From positions 124,001 to 188,000 of the forward strand of contig MU623390.1 in the NCBI GenBank assembly GCA_025201765.1: a DNA stretch of 64,000 nt. Direction: 5' to 3'. The position numbers and the translations under genes were made by a program. Source of the stretch: Daldinia sp. FL1419. Its lineage: Eukaryota > Ascomycota > Sordariomycetes > Xylariales > Hypoxylaceae. The notes beneath the pieces are model-generated. The model made no database searches. It worked only from the letters and a program-made list of their open reading frames with translations, and had not been told where the DNA came from. Positions 1 to 10,862 of the stretch are shown piece by piece (the first letter of the stretch is position 1; each line of letters starts with the position of its first letter).

Positions 1-499
1 AGAAGATTTCATTGTGTATGTATAGTGTATAAGAGAATTCAGCTGACTCGCGTAGATTAATGCGAGGATCGTTCCAGCCTTTTTCGCTCTCGCAAGAGCT
101 ACTGACTACACAAAGCAATCAGAATATGCGGAAAGGCTCCGGAATGAGATAACGGCTCTTGTTCAAGCCGCCAATGACAGGGTACGTTACCCTCATCCCT
201 TACTTCTCATTTTAACCCAATCTCTCTAATTCGTTGTCCAGGGGCCGTATTTTCTCGGGGAGGACCTATGCCTTGTAGATATTCACTTTGCTCCATTCGT
301 CCTGCGGATGTCTCGTATACTCCGTGAGCTCCGTAACTGGGGCGACCCCTTGCCGGGAACTCGTTGGCAACAATGGGCTGATGCACTGGAGCAAAATCCA
401 CACGTCCAAGCCACAACTAGCCAGAAGGAGCTCTATATAGAGACCTTTGACCTCTTCCTTAACAGCCGTCAACCAAACGGCGAACACTACGGATCTTAA
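1..499 (+). CDS. Glutathione S-transferase, omega-like, C-terminal part (partial gene)
   Basis: This is the 3' end of a gene that begins before the window. Readable exons are 56-181 and 242-499, joined across a GTACGT...CCAG intron (182-241). A further acceptor (TAG, 53-55) precedes the first exon, and bases 1 to about 15 are probably the tail of the preceding exon. The reading contains INARIVPAFFALARA, GPYFLGEDLCLVDIHFAP and RWQQWADALEQNPHV, which match the all-alpha C-terminal domain of fungal omega-class glutathione transferases. The ExxxVDIHFAP segment lines the hydrophobic substrate site in that fold. Family enzymes are cytosolic and carry out glutathione-dependent thiol transfer or dehydroascorbate reduction. 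The N-terminal thioredoxin fold and its catalytic Cys or Ser lie outside the window, so the exact class is inferred. The stop is TAA at 497-499. Confidence 0.8.
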
Positions 500-2847
500 T
501 ATCATAATGGCATGGACTATCTCCATTATAATCTTTTCTACATATACATATTGGGTATTTACACACGCATTGAATTCTAAGGGGCTTGCTATTAAATTTG
601 AGGAGCATATACAGTACATACTATACACAACGGAACTAGGCAATACCGCCTAGGCTTCTTATTATTCCCCCTTTTTCCCCTTTTCATTTCTTTCCTTTTG
701 TTTTTTGTTTTTTTTTAGTTATCCCCCCCACCTCCTCTCTACAGGACGGAGTTTCGTTCTGCGAACTTCAAAAAGGGAAACATGGGATCGGAGTTCGTGT
801 GGTTTGGATACCACAATTTTGGGGATTCAAACTTACCTTTTTTCTTGCCTTAGGGTACATAGTAGGTAGTACATATTCATCGCATGGGTCGTACATCAGA
901 GCATAATATACATCGAGCCACGGACGGATGGACGGCGGGAATTTGGAGGGGAAAAGTGTGCATAGAGGGTTCTCTTACTATTGCACATTCTTTAGAGGTT
1001 CGAGATATATAGGTATACATACATATTTTTGAGATGACCGTGTCTAGCTGAATAGTTGTTTGACTGTCGTAAAAGCGGGTTATAGGTATAGCTATCAAGA
1101 GACAACTCGTCGAGCTTTCTTGAACTATCAAAGGAAATAATTGATGGTATATCAACCTGGCATGAATTGTTCCAACTACTTGACGACTAGCATGTTGATC
1201 CTCGGCACTTGGTAGCTGATCTATTCCCCAAGAATCATCCAGGGTCAGAAGAACGTAGGGCTTAGTGGCACTGCTGAAGCCAAAGCATATCCCAGCTGAC
1301 CTTCAAGCCGCACCGAGGTTCTCCACGGTGAGCGATTTGACGTATAGGACTTTCCATGTCCCGTCTTACTCTTATAATTGCCATGTATTCGCAAGGATGT
1401 ATTTACCCATCGCCCCTGGGGTAAAGGCTGAGCTGTCACGCTGGCATACAAACGCGCTGGCATATACGCCTTAGTGCGAGAGCCCTACATGGGTAATGAT
1501 ACGAGTAACGAAAGTCGCTAAGATTCTAGGTCTTAGTACGAGAAAGTTTTGATGTGCTACTCGTGGGAAAAAAACATGTTCAACGGTTGGGTACCTAGAT
1601 ATGCCTTACAGTAGCGATGGCGAACTATGGAAAATGAATTACGGAAAACCCACACACCACAAGGGTGGCTACCTACCTCTCAGCTGGGCGGGATTGTCGA
1701 AGATGAATCTCAAATATCGATGAAAAATAAACGACAGCTGTCTCTTATACACCATAAACTTACCCACGAAACTGTTCATAGGCTACAAATAGAACAGAAT
1801 GACGCTATGGTGAGACATGAAATAAGACACTAACGACGCATGGGATATTGTCTAGATTCTAATCGTGTAATGAACACAACGCCCAACTTCAACTTCATTT
1901 GTTCGAGGCATTCGGGAGTTGGGTAGCTAGATACGATCGTGGTGGTTGTGGTCGTGATACGGTTGTACCCTTGTGTAATCCATTATACAAATGCGCAGGT
2001 TATCCCACTAGATTCTACTCCTCAACAATTGCGGTTACAATGCTATGAAGTCTTTCGTAGGGGTTAACCCTGCTACGATTCGCTCCTTGCTGTAAGATGA
2101 TGCGCCTCGTAAAACCGAGCTGCTCAAAACAAAACCCGATGACGTTAGTTTGTATGCAAATTCAGTTAGCACATATGTACATTGGAGGGGTCACCTAAGT
2201 ACCTACATCGCTCTCGCCGGGAGGCGCAGTTTAGGACTTCCTTTTTGAAGAATTTGTCCAGACTCGGTAATAACTTTCGAGGAGCTATTTCCTCTTGATT
2301 TTTGACGGATTATAATTTTATATGTTTAAAACTAATTAGCGAGCTGAAAATAAACAATAAGTCAAAACGACCAGTGGTTTGTTATATTATCTGGTCCAAA
2401 ACAAAAGACATGTCTTCAAAGACAAGTACTACGAATACGTAGTTGGGAATTGATTAATTATAATGCGGTAAGGGAGGGGTGATTTTTCTTTTAACCAGTT
2501 TAGTCTGGCGTACAGGGGTTGACTACGGTTGACGTCAGGTTGCACGGAGCTTTCAAGCTTGATTTTCGCCCGGCGCAGCGCAGCAGATAATTGAATTGCC
2601 CCGCACCAATTGCTACGCACTAAACAACACCACCATCGCTGGCAACTGCATCATATGCGACTAATACAATAGTACTCGCCCTAAAGGTACTTGCCCTTAC
2701 CCCCCCGCCACTTCTTTCCATCCTTCGCCTACGACTGCTCTGCTGCCGTTTCAACCGTACATTACTCATAACTTCCCAACTTCGACTCAACTTGAATCAG
2801 ATTAGAGTTTGATCCGTCTCCAACTACCAAAACTATCATACAACTAG
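500..2847. other. Gene-free stretch
   Basis: This is 2.3 kb between the glutathione transferase stop and the tandem repeat before the DUF3824 gene. Only short ORFs without family motifs are present (the longest around 266-643 on the minus strand and 1627-1833 on the plus strand). There is a pyrimidine-rich block at about 660-735. No RNA gene or mobile element is recognisable. Confidence 0.5.
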
Positions 2848-2902
2848 TATCAATCGTGTATCGATCGTATAACAATCGTATATCAATCGTATATCAATCG
2901 TA
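2848..2902 (+). repeat. 11-bp tandem repeat, five copies
   Basis: Five consecutive 11-mers of the form TATCAATCGTA start at 2848, 2859, 2870, 2881 and 2892. The last two are identical and the first three differ by one base each. The array ends 29 bp before the ATG of the DUF3824 gene, so it lies in the 5' leader or core promoter. Confidence 0.85.
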
Positions 2903-2931
2903 TACTATATCACACTATCAAGCGCCAAACA

Positions 2932-5052
2932 ATGTCCGCGTACGACCCTCATGACCCTCCCCCGCGCGACTATGCTCGTCGGTATTACCATGATGACCGA
3001 CGTGAGAGGGCAAACCCCCGCTACACCGAGACTCAGGAAACATATTACAGAGTAAACCCAACGAGCCGAACCGCACTTGTGCCTCGGACGAGGGAAGATA
3101 GTGATCAACTTTCCGTCGAGGAAGTTAACAGAGACTTCCCGCCTCCAGGTTACTCCCGAGATATCCGGAGAGCTAAATCCGCTGACCCTGGTTACGACGA
3201 TGATTATTACTACTCGTCCCGTCGCCACGACAGTGTGCGGGATCACCGTTCTCACAGGAAACCTGCCAGCGTTTACTACGAGGAGGAAGAAAGAGCTCGC
3301 AAGCGGGTTCTGTCTAAGCAAGAAAAGATCATTGCAGCCGTCGCGGGTGGTTTACTAGCTGCCGGCGCCAAAGAGCTATGGGATCGTCGTGAGGCGGAAA
3401 AGGAAGGCGCAGAAGTCCATCGAAACATTGCCGCCTCCGCTGCACTTGGCGCCGCCGGCGCATTCGCTGGTTACCAAGGAGTTGACTACTACAACAAGCA
3501 CGCTAATAAAGACGACAAGAAGTCAACCTACGTTGTTCACAAGGGGCGGGATGGTAAAGTTATCGAATACTATTCCGACGACGACGATGACGATTCTAGA
3601 CACCAAAAAGGCAACAAGTCTTTTCTAGAAAATGCCCTGGCTGCGGCTGGATTAGGGGGCGCCATCAAGGCCTTGACTGGTGGCGGTTCTGATAAAGAGT
3701 CGAGAAGTCGCCATGGAAGCCGTCGTGGTAGCCCAGATTCGTACCGTTCCCGGGGTAGCACGAAGAGCTCTAGGGATACTCCCGCGGCTAGAATGCAAAA
3801 GGCGGCCAAGGCATCTCTCGTCGCAGGCGCCGCGGAAGCTTTCCGCGTTGCAAAAGAACCTGGCGGTTGGAAAGGAGAGAAGATGAAGCGAGTTCTTACC
3901 GCGGCTGCTGGTGCTGCAGCCGTCGATGCCGCACACGACCCTTCTAAGGACAGTAAACGTCACCTCGTTGAAGCCGTTATTGGTGGTCTCCTCGGTAATC
4001 GCATGCTCAATGGTTCGAGGAAAGACATTGAAGAAGATAGGAGGACAGGTCGGAGCAGGTCCCGCTCCCATGCACGTTCCGAGGGAGGCGGAGGGCCAAG
4101 TCTTGCGGCGCTAGCTACGGCAGGGTTGGGAGCTTTGGGCGCGAAGAAGCTTGTCGGCCGGAGTCGATCTCGATCTCGTCGGGATAGCATCGACTCCTAC
4201 GATAGCCGGAGCCCCTCGCTTCGAAGGCACCGCAGCCGTAGCCGTAGTATCGTTGACAAGACACGTCGGAGCTTGGCTAAACTTGGTCTGGGCAATGGTC
4301 CCGACGATGAAGATGATGACCACTATGACGACCGATCTTCCCGCCGGAGCCGTCATAGAAGCCCATCGGATGACCGCTATGATGATGATTACAAGTCTCG
4401 TGCCTACATGAGAGGAGGCCGAGGCCCTGCGAATGACGGTTATGATGATTATGACGAGGAGGAACGTTCTATCGGCAGTGGGCGACCACGTAGTTCGTCC
4501 CGTTCACGCGGAGGTAGGTCTAGTTCTGCTTCTAGTAGCGATCTTGGAGATTCAGATGAAGATAAGAAGATGACGTCGAAGATGCGACGTCAGCAACTTG
4601 TTACAACGGGTTTAGCAGCCGTTGCTACCATCCATGCCGCACATAGTGTATATGGCAGCATGGGGCAGCGCGACGCAAGGCACAGAGCAGTTGAAGAAGG
4701 TAAACTGAGTCCGGAGGAGGCTCGAAAGTTGAAGACTAAGGCGCTCTTACAAGATGCGGCTTCCGTTGGAATCGCGGCACTGGGCGTCAAGGGCGCCATC
4801 TCGGAGCTCAAGGAAGCGCGAGAACAGGCCAAAGCAGTTAAAGAATGGAAAGAGGAGAAACAGAGGCGTCATGAAAAGCGAATGGAGCGACTTAGACGGG
4901 CGAATTCCAGCCATAGTGGCAGGTCTAGAGCTGACAATTGGCGCTCTTCAGCTCCACCACGGGAGAATCGGTATGACGATGGGCCTCATTACACTGACGG
5001 GAATCCTTATACGGCCCTACCTGCGCCTTCTGAGGGATACGACAGGAGGTGA
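2932..5052 (+). CDS. DUF3824-type low-complexity protein with Arg/Ser-rich and glycine-zipper segments
   Basis: This is a single-exon gene of 706 codons starting at the first ATG after the 11-bp repeat. The N-terminus is rich in Tyr, Arg and Asp (DYARRYYHDDRRE). Next comes a basic stretch and a small hydrophobic glycine/alanine segment (IIAAVAGGLLAAGAKELWDRR, about residues 133-153). Several similar Ala/Gly patches follow (AASAALGAAGAFAGYQG; LAALATAGLGALGAKKLVG). RS-type runs such as GRSRSRSRRDS and acidic Asp clusters separate them. This alternation of charged repeats and short glycine-zipper-like helices matches the fungal DUF3824 family, whose function I do not know. The zipper segments could associate with membranes or drive self-assembly, which is inference. 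The C-terminal 150 residues are basic and probably coiled coil (KEAREQAKAVKEWKEEKQRR). No catalytic motif is visible. Confidence 0.8.
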   Translation: MSAYDPHDPPPRDYARRYYHDDRRERANPRYTETQETYYRVNPTSRTALVPRTREDSDQLSVEEVNRDFPPPGYSRDIRRAKSADPGYDDDYYYSSRRHDSVRDHRSHRKPASVYYEEEERARKRVLSKQEKIIAAVAGGLLAAGAKELWDRREAEKEGAEVHRNIAASAALGAAGAFAGYQGVDYYNKHANKDDKKSTYVVHKGRDGKVIEYYSDDDDDDSRHQKGNKSFLENALAAAGLGGAIKALTGGGSDKESRSRHGSRRGSPDSYRSRGSTKSSRDTPAARMQKAAKASLVAGAAEAFRVAKEPGGWKGEKMKRVLTAAAGAAAVDAAHDPSKDSKRHLVEAVIGGLLGNRMLNGSRKDIEEDRRTGRSRSRSHARSEGGGGPSLAALATAGLGALGAKKLVGRSRSRSRRDSIDSYDSRSPSLRRHRSRSRSIVDKTRRSLAKLGLGNGPDDEDDDHYDDRSSRRSRHRSPSDDRYDDDYKSRAYMRGGRGPANDGYDDYDEEERSIGSGRPRSSSRSRGGRSSSASSSDLGDSDEDKKMTSKMRRQQLVTTGLAAVATIHAAHSVYGSMGQRDARHRAVEEGKLSPEEARKLKTKALLQDAASVGIAALGVKGAISELKEAREQAKAVKEWKEEKQRRHEKRMERLRRANSSHSGRSRADNWRSSAPPRENRYDDGPHYTDGNPYTALPAPSEGYDRR

Positions 5053-8000
5053 TAGGTAGGGCAAACCCACCACTATGCATCATCCCGCATAAAACCTCGT
5101 TCCCATTTTGCGTCATCTACATAAAAACTCGGGCTGCAGGGTATAACACCTGCCCTATAGCCCCTTACGACTTAACGATTTACTGCTGCTTATGACTTTG
5201 GGAGAAAAATATACAAGAATTGGTGTGTAGAGGGCGTCTGGATATAAGATGAAGACTGCTTGCCTCGCGTCATTGCTGAACAAACCCCGGTTGCTTTTTT
5301 GAGATAGAAACAAAATCTCGCTCGTCGCAATACTTTCTTTGTCTCTTCTGAATCTCTTATGATATGCGAAAATTTTACTATTATATATAACTTGAACCTC
5401 TCGCTGATCCTAATTAATGTGTGACAGATGGGCGTCATCGCCGCCACCACGACCACCATCGAGACGACTAATGTATATATCCCGCTGTGACGCAGCAAGG
5501 GGCTTGTTGTGTTACCTGAGTCTTACCCGCGTCACCGAAAATGGGCCCAGGCGTTTGGGGCACCGGGCTTCTTGCAGCACAAGCGCGGAGCAGCAACGTA
5601 TGCTACTGGACGTTCCTTCGCTAACCGGATGCCACGGGTTTGCGTTTCTGCTTTCACGAAATTCGATTCGAGGATTCGGAACCAGCCAACGACGGTAATG
5701 GGGATATGCACGGTGACAATAAAAGGATCTGCAGGGTTTTTTTTTTCATTAGGACTCGGTAGGATCTAGGAAAGATGACGGGTTCCGACGAGTGGGAATG
5801 GAGGGGAAAAGGAGCAAGCGGTACGGACTAACGCACGCGTGGCATATAAGGATGGGATTTGATAGAACAATTATTCGGTTGGGAATCACAAACAGGATCT
5901 AAGGATACCACGACAAAATATATGTTACCCGGGGGCGGGGCGGTGAGTATATATACACTAAATGGAGAGGAGGAGGGAGAGAGAGGGAAATTGGGGAGAC
6001 TGCAGGTTTTTGAGATCTTTGGGTATATTTCCGGGATGCCTATACTATTCCCTTGTTTGATGATGACGATGACGACCTTGGGATTATTTCTGATTGGACG
6101 AAGTCATGATTTTTCTTTTTTTTCCTTTGCCTTTTCTTTTTCAAAGAATTATACCTACACATATATATTCCTTCTTTTATAGTCTTATCAAACGTCAACA
6201 TAAATTGAGGGTTTATTAGTTATAACTAACTAATCACTTATACATACCTACCTATATAATGTCCTTCTATATAGGTAGTACCGACCTGTTTCCATCGCTC
6301 TGCATACATGCAATCTTCATTGGAACGGATACCTGCTGGGGATCGTTGGGTCGTAGGTCACGTATAGCCCGTCAAAGGTGCTGGCATCGAACGTTGTCAC
6401 GAGGACTGCGGTTTTTCCTTGTATGTAGGTAGGTATCTGTTCTGGATCATGACTGCACGAAGGACCCTTGTATGCAGCGATGTGCATACGCACACCTACG
6501 CACATACGTACCTGTGTGGCCCCGTTGCGTCCCTTGCTTGCATGCGTTTGGGATAGATACACCTAGGCAGATATAAGAGACCGGAGGAGGAGGCTTGTAC
6601 ATAGGTAAGGCCGAGGATGCCGGTGGGAATGGGTAGGTACTTGCACGGCACATATTCTCCCTCTTGGGATACTTGTCGCTGGAACTTGGCCACCTCCGAC
6701 GCTGCATCCGTATAAAAAAAAAACCGGTATACCGCTCTATTATAACATTTTATTCTAATTTATTAGCGTCCTTATGTCTTCACTCCGATACCCTGGAGAG
6801 GCAAACAGGCGGGATATGTGCAAATAGAGCCTAGCCTAGCCTAGCCCGCGACTCCCATCGTGGGTAGATCGGGAGAAGCGGTACGGATCGGGGATCTGGG
6901 ATGGTTTGGCGCCTCTTTGTTTCGAACGCCCCGAACGCCCCTAAACGCCTATCTATCTGTTGATTCTACTTCTGTAGTGCAGTGCATCTGTGTTACATGT
7001 GGCTAGCGGTAGATGACCCTCTTTTGTTGTTTCTGGTATAGGTATTAGATCCTCTTCCCTATTTCCTGCATTGCACTAAGGTTAGGAACAAGCCACTATC
7101 TTATTGCCTCTCTGCTTGACTCCTAAGATTAGTGATGGGGATGGGGATATGGACGGATGGACGTTATACGGCGGTACCTACACTCTACAACTGCCAGCAA
7201 ACCAATGTCATGACATCATTGTGCTGACCGCCTCCCGTGTAGTCCCTTAACCCCCCGTGTCCCACTCCTCGACCCTCCTTACCCCGTCCCATTTGGTGTG
7301 CATACATCCCACGATCGAAACGAAAGTATGGGAATGAGGCAAAAAAAGAAAAAAGAAAAAAGAAGAAGAAAAAACGTGGGCGGACGGAGCATAGCTCCTT
7401 GGGGAAAGGGATGCGGGTAGAGTGGATAGGCGAGGAAGTACTCCAAGTACCTCGGGAGGATGGAGTCGGAGTCGGGTTTCCCCAATTTCTGGGTCATGGA
7501 TGGATGGACCCTGGCCGTCTTGTCATGCGCCTCTGGCAGGTAGCTGTCCTTTGATATAGGTCTGTGTGAAGGCATATACCTCCATACTCCATACCTACCT
7601 ACCTAGGGTATCTAAGTAGGTGGTAAGCAGGTATGTAGGGTTCTGCACGTGTACAAGTAGCTTGTCAGAGATGGGAGTGCGGTAGTACGATTGTAAAGGT
7701 ACCTAACCTAGGTAGTACCTAGGTTAGACAGTATGGACGTATATGGTTTTCGTGTTACCTTCGTATCGTCGGCCGTAGGTATGGTACTATTCGGGAGTTG
7801 AGGATTAAATAGAAAAAGATAGATAGTATTTCATATATGAGTTAGAGAAGATTAGAAAGCCGTAGATTACGAGCCCCGAGAGTAGGGTACTGACCGACTC
7901 CGGGATGTAGTTCCTTCAAGCTCTATCGACGGCTTGGCGAGATGGAGGGAGCCGAGCCGCATAGCTATCCTCCCCCACCAGCTTTCTTGGCGTAGTTTAT

Positions 8001-8263
8001 CGAGAGTTGAGTTGTGAATACTTCGATATCTCTGGTATAAATTTTATGAGAGAGAAACGTAAACGCAAGTAAGGTTGCCCAAGAAGTTGACATTCGGTCA
8101 GGTATTGGTAATTTCATATTCGACCTGTCCGTAAAGACCCTATTAGACTAGCTTCTTTACTCTAATTATGTAAAGCAGCCTATTATGTACAATATCCGAA
8201 CTGTCGATTTGCATGATATCTTCATCTGATACGTCATAAGCAAAAGGCGCCAGCTTGTTCTGA
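5053..8263. other. Gene-free stretch between convergent genes
   Basis: This is 3.2 kb between the ends of the DUF3824 gene (+) and CLF1 (-). It holds the two 3' UTRs and no convincing coding sequence. It contains many TAGGTAGGTA-like words, a CCTAG run near 6831-6845, a purine-rich run at 7339-7373, and a perfect 25-bp palindrome at 7703-7727 listed separately. Confidence 0.5.
7703..7727. repeat. Perfect 25-bp palindrome (12 + 1 + 12)
   Basis: The left arm CTAACCTAGGTA (7703-7714), a single G (7715) and the right arm TACCTAGGTTAG (7716-7727) are exact reverse complements. Each arm also contains the 8-bp palindrome ACCTAGGT. It lies in the convergent spacer between the DUF3824 gene and CLF1. 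It could be a dimeric protein-binding site or simply a cruciform-prone repeat. Confidence 0.9.
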
Positions 8264-10288
8264 TTAACTGACAGCACCACCCCCTTGCTTCCAGGCTTGA
8301 GCCATGGCAAGCATCTTTGACAGGTCTTGTTTTTGTTCGTCGTCTGCAGGGAAGACGTAGTCGATGTATTCTTCGAACGTGTCGTCTTCCAGTCTGCGCC
8401 TGCGCTTCGTTCTCCTTGGCATCTGCTTCTGAACCTTTTCGATATCCTCTGCTGATCCGTGTGTGCGCTCGAACGATAGCCATGCATTGAGCAGGGAAAC
8501 CCTCTCCTCTTTTAGTTCCTTCTCCTTCATACGCTTATGGGCACGCTCGAACACGCTACGTGCTCTGGCCTTGGCCTCCTCGCTGACAGGCCGTTCTTCT
8601 TCTTCTCCTGTTTCTTCCTCGTCTTCTTCTGGGATATTAATCTCGAAATGAGCGTAACTAATCCAGACCTTGACGTGATCTGTCTTCTCCAATAGTCTCT
8701 CGTATAGGTCGCGTGTCTTGTCGTATTCGCCTTCTTCTTCCTCGAAGTCGATATACGCCTTCCATAGCAATTCTGGCATGTCGAGGACCGGTTGGTTAAT
8801 AGCAAGCTCGAAAATGGCTCTTGTCCTGTCAAGGTCATCCAATCCTCTTTCAAGTTCGGCGAACTTGATCCAAGTCTGACAATTGGCTGGATTCCACTCG
8901 ATGTGTTTTTCGTAGAGCGTTCGACACCGTACAAACTCAAACAACTTCAGTTCCAACTCAATATAGCCCTTAAACAACTTGTCTTTCGGACACATGCCGA
9001 TTGCTGTTCCGAGCGTCTTGCGTGCAGCAGTAAGTTCTCCTTGCCGGATCTCAAACTGCGCTCTCAGTAGCCAGACTTTAGCAAATGTGAATTTCTTGTG
9101 TGGAATCAGGTCGAGACAGAGCTTATAAACCTGGCGCGCCCTATCAATATCTTTCGCTTCCATCTCCTCCCAGATAGCATAAAATATCCATAAGTAAATA
9201 TATCGACGCCAATGCCTCTTTTCCTGCGTTGGCGGGATTTGAGCCACAGCTCGCTCGTACACGTCTCTTACCCGATCCAAGTCACCTGAAGTCTCCTCTA
9301 ACCGAGCGTAGTCGAACCATATATCGTAGTTCTTCGGGTTCTCCTTGATTTGGTCTTCATAGTGTCTTCTCCTTTTTGATAATATCACATCCTCAACACC
9401 ATCCTTGTCTCCATACTGCTTTTCGAAAGTCGTATATGCCTTGTGTAAGCCCATCGACTTTGAACGCGGGAGGCGATCTAGAGCGTATTTGTAAATAGCC
9501 CTGGCACGCTCATACTCCTTGAGCTTCGTCTCGAACCTGGCATAAGCAATAAACAGTCTCTCGTCAACAAACTCGTCGCCCAAAGCCTCAATTGCAGCGC
9601 CAAAGACTTCTCTGACTAAATCACTCGTCCCAAATTCCTCTTCGAATTTAGCCCATTTAATCCAGTTACGCGGTTCTGGATGGACTATCGTGAAACGCTC
9701 GAAGACTTCCCGAGCACGGTCGAATTCGCCATATCGCTTCTCGAGCTTGATATACGCACTCCACGCAGCCTCATCCGGTTCCCAAGCCATCCACCTCTCG
9801 AACACTTGTCTTGTGCCAGGAATGTTTCCTAACGTCTCTTCCATGTAAACATATTTATACCATAGCTTATCGACCCTGGGTAAGATGGTCACAGCGCGAT
9901 CCAGGAGGTTTCTCGCGTGATTGATATTCCTATTCTTCATCTCAGACTCGATATAACGAATCCATAATACGACGGACGTCGGGTCGACATCTAGGGCTCG
10001 TTCGAATATGGATCGCGCACGCTTGAATTCCTTTTGTTCGAGTTCCCATGCGGCATAGCGCATCCAATTGTTCATATTAATCGTGTTTCGGCGGACATAA
10101 TTCTCGAACTCCCTTCGCTTCCGACCTTGAAACTCGTGAAGCTCTTCTAGATCTCCGAAACGCTGAGTCGGTGCTTGCAGTGAGGTCTCCTGTCGGTCAA
10201 CGGCTTCCCGAAGCAGCTGCTCGGCAGAGATCTGAATAGGCGCAGCGGCCTTGTTTTTGACCCTCGGAGGGCCTCGTGAAGACTCCAT
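8264..10288 (-). CDS. CLF1: Pre-mRNA-splicing factor CLF1 (crooked-neck, HAT repeats)
   Basis: This intronless gene encodes 674 residues, the usual length for fungal Clf1/Syf3. Clf1 is a scaffold of the Prp19-associated (NTC) complex. It acts in the nucleus during spliceosome activation and is a contact for other splicing factors. The sequence shows the conserved N-terminus (QISAEQLLREAVDRQE, then LEELHEFQGRKRREFE) followed by repeated half-a-TPR units with W-x-x-Y/A and R-A-R-x-x-F/Y-E-R-A signatures (for example WMRYAAWELEQKEFKRARSIFERAL). About fifteen such units run to residue 600. The tail is acidic/basic (KQMPRRTKRRRRLEDDTFEEY). The start is the only ATG matching the conserved N-terminus. 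It faces PRP31 across a 574-bp spacer. Confidence 0.97.
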   Translation of the reverse strand: MESSRGPPRVKNKAAAPIQISAEQLLREAVDRQETSLQAPTQRFGDLEELHEFQGRKRREFENYVRRNTINMNNWMRYAAWELEQKEFKRARSIFERALDVDPTSVVLWIRYIESEMKNRNINHARNLLDRAVTILPRVDKLWYKYVYMEETLGNIPGTRQVFERWMAWEPDEAAWSAYIKLEKRYGEFDRAREVFERFTIVHPEPRNWIKWAKFEEEFGTSDLVREVFGAAIEALGDEFVDERLFIAYARFETKLKEYERARAIYKYALDRLPRSKSMGLHKAYTTFEKQYGDKDGVEDVILSKRRRHYEDQIKENPKNYDIWFDYARLEETSGDLDRVRDVYERAVAQIPPTQEKRHWRRYIYLWIFYAIWEEMEAKDIDRARQVYKLCLDLIPHKKFTFAKVWLLRAQFEIRQGELTAARKTLGTAIGMCPKDKLFKGYIELELKLFEFVRCRTLYEKHIEWNPANCQTWIKFAELERGLDDLDRTRAIFELAINQPVLDMPELLWKAYIDFEEEEGEYDKTRDLYERLLEKTDHVKVWISYAHFEINIPEEDEEETGEEEERPVSEEAKARARSVFERAHKRMKEKELKEERVSLLNAWLSFERTHGSAEDIEKVQKQMPRRTKRRRRLEDDTFEEYIDYVFPADDEQKQDLSKMLAMAQAWKQGGGAVS

Positions 10289-10862
10289 CTTGGCTTCAAT
10301 GGATGATATTTTGTAGTAACTTTATAAGGGTCAATGTGAGGAGTACAAAAGGAATGATGGTTAGAGTGGTGAGTGTGGTATGGCTATGCCAACCAAATTG
10401 TTTGGTTTTTTAGGCCAAGGGTAGCTTGTATGTTACAAGAAGTTGGCGAGGAGCGATTGGAGATAGCGAGCGCGACGAGATCAATTATTATTAAAGTGGA
10501 GCGGATCCTGAACCATCTACGGAATATTAGGTTTTACCGACCGTTAAACTTAGTTAATGAGGGTCATGACTGGTCATGATTGGCTACGATAGCTTAAAGT
10601 TCCATAATAAAATGCAGTCGCGACTAAGAAGTAAAAGTAACTGGAAAGCTAAAGAAAGCTGCGACTTCTACATCTTTTTTTTTCATTTGCTTGTCGCAAT
10701 TGGAATTTGGCCACTTTCACATACAAAGAATCATCAACCTATCCCGGACTATTCCTCACCTTTTAGACCAACGTAGCGAACCGTATATTAATCTACTACG
10801 AACCCGATAACTCATCTAACCATAATACGCGATCGCCCGACGATAGGTTATCCTTCGACGCC
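10289..10862. promoter_or_regulatory. Shared divergent promoter of CLF1 and PRP31
   Basis: This is 574 bp between the two start codons and must contain both promoters and 5' leaders. It holds an inverted CCAAT box (ATTGG at 10579-10583) next to a duplicated GGTCATGA motif (10562-10579), and a T-rich tract near 10673-10685. Shared regulation of the two splicing genes is inferred from the arrangement. Confidence 0.55.

Noticed and set aside
1627..1833. 68-codon plus-strand ORF
   Set aside because: There is no domain, no splice continuation and no neighbouring coding signal.
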